A stretch of DNA of 6,250 bases from Alphaproteobacteria bacterium (GTDB lineage: Bacteria > Pseudomonadota > Alphaproteobacteria > UBA3830): NCBI GenBank assembly GCA_025998735.1, contig BNWJ01000079.1:1-6250 (forward strand), read 5' to 3'. Of this stretch, positions 6,205-6,250 are shown one piece after another. Within the stretch, counting starts at the first letter, position 1. Every line of letters begins with the position of its first letter. Both the position numbers and the translations under genes were made by a program. Under the pieces are notes generated by a model, which worked only from the letters and a program-made list of their open reading frames with translations, was not told the origin of the DNA and did not search any database.

Positions 6205-6250
6205 TTGATATTAGCTTTGGATTTTGCTCCTATGTGCCAGCTTATCGTCA
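6124..6250 (-). mobile_element. Group II intron, 3' end (continues right of window)
   Basis: On the minus strand this segment ends with a domain V hairpin (6204-6172) and a domain VI hairpin (6169-6126), then AT, matching the usual ..AY intron end. GC content here is much higher than in the flanking fibre gene, consistent with a foreign element. The 3' boundary at 6124/6123 is supported both by RNA structure and by the fibre's protein alignment, which resumes exactly at AAA 6123-6121. Upstream, 6250-6205 should be the end of domain IV. One frame there reads DDKLAHRSKIQS then stops and could be the tail of the intron-encoded reverse transcriptase, but it is too short to claim. Confidence 0.85.

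Overview
The window is a piece of a contractile-tailed (P2-like myovirus) prophage, or of a tailocin-type tail cluster. All of its phage genes lie on the minus strand, and mobile elements mark both edges. Composition is moderately AT-rich. Strong Shine-Dalgarno sequences (AGGAGG, GAGGGAG) sit before several starts, which argues against Bacteroidetes-type initiation, but nothing here names the host genus. The P2-type sheath suggests a bacterium carrying P2-like prophages.

In the direction of phage transcription (right to left): (1) 6250-6124 is the 3' end of a group II intron, with recognisable domains V and VI. (2) 6123-4895 is the 3' exon of a tail-fibre gene built of F5/8 type C (discoidin-like) domains; it is interrupted upstream by the intron and also carries an internal frameshift near 5740. 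(3) 4892-4332 encodes a 186-residue protein with a beta-rich N-terminus and a coiled-coil C-terminus containing a 28-residue tandem repeat. (4) 4335-1348 encodes a 995-residue fibre with four F5/8C-like domains, whose C-terminal part is a paralogue of gene 2. (5) 1339-1169 encodes a 56-residue protein. (6) 1176-130 encodes a P2 gpFI-like tail sheath that lacks about its last 40-50 residues. (7) On the plus strand, 2-133 is the C-terminus of an ISAzo13-family (Rhodopirellula-type) transposase, whose insertion explains the cut sheath.

The genes are tightly packed: a 2-bp gap, a 4-bp ATGA overlap, a Shine-Dalgarno overlapping the previous stop, and an 8-bp overlap. They read as one late tail operon in the P2 order of fibres followed by sheath. 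The fibres would provide surface glycan binding, the coiled-coil protein probably a fibre-associated role, and the sheath the contraction. Three independent lesions in 6.2 kb (IS in the sheath, intron in a fibre, frameshift in the same fibre) suggest a tail module that is decaying, although the 995-residue fibre, the coiled-coil protein and the 56-residue protein are intact. No intergenic stretch longer than 300 bases exists.
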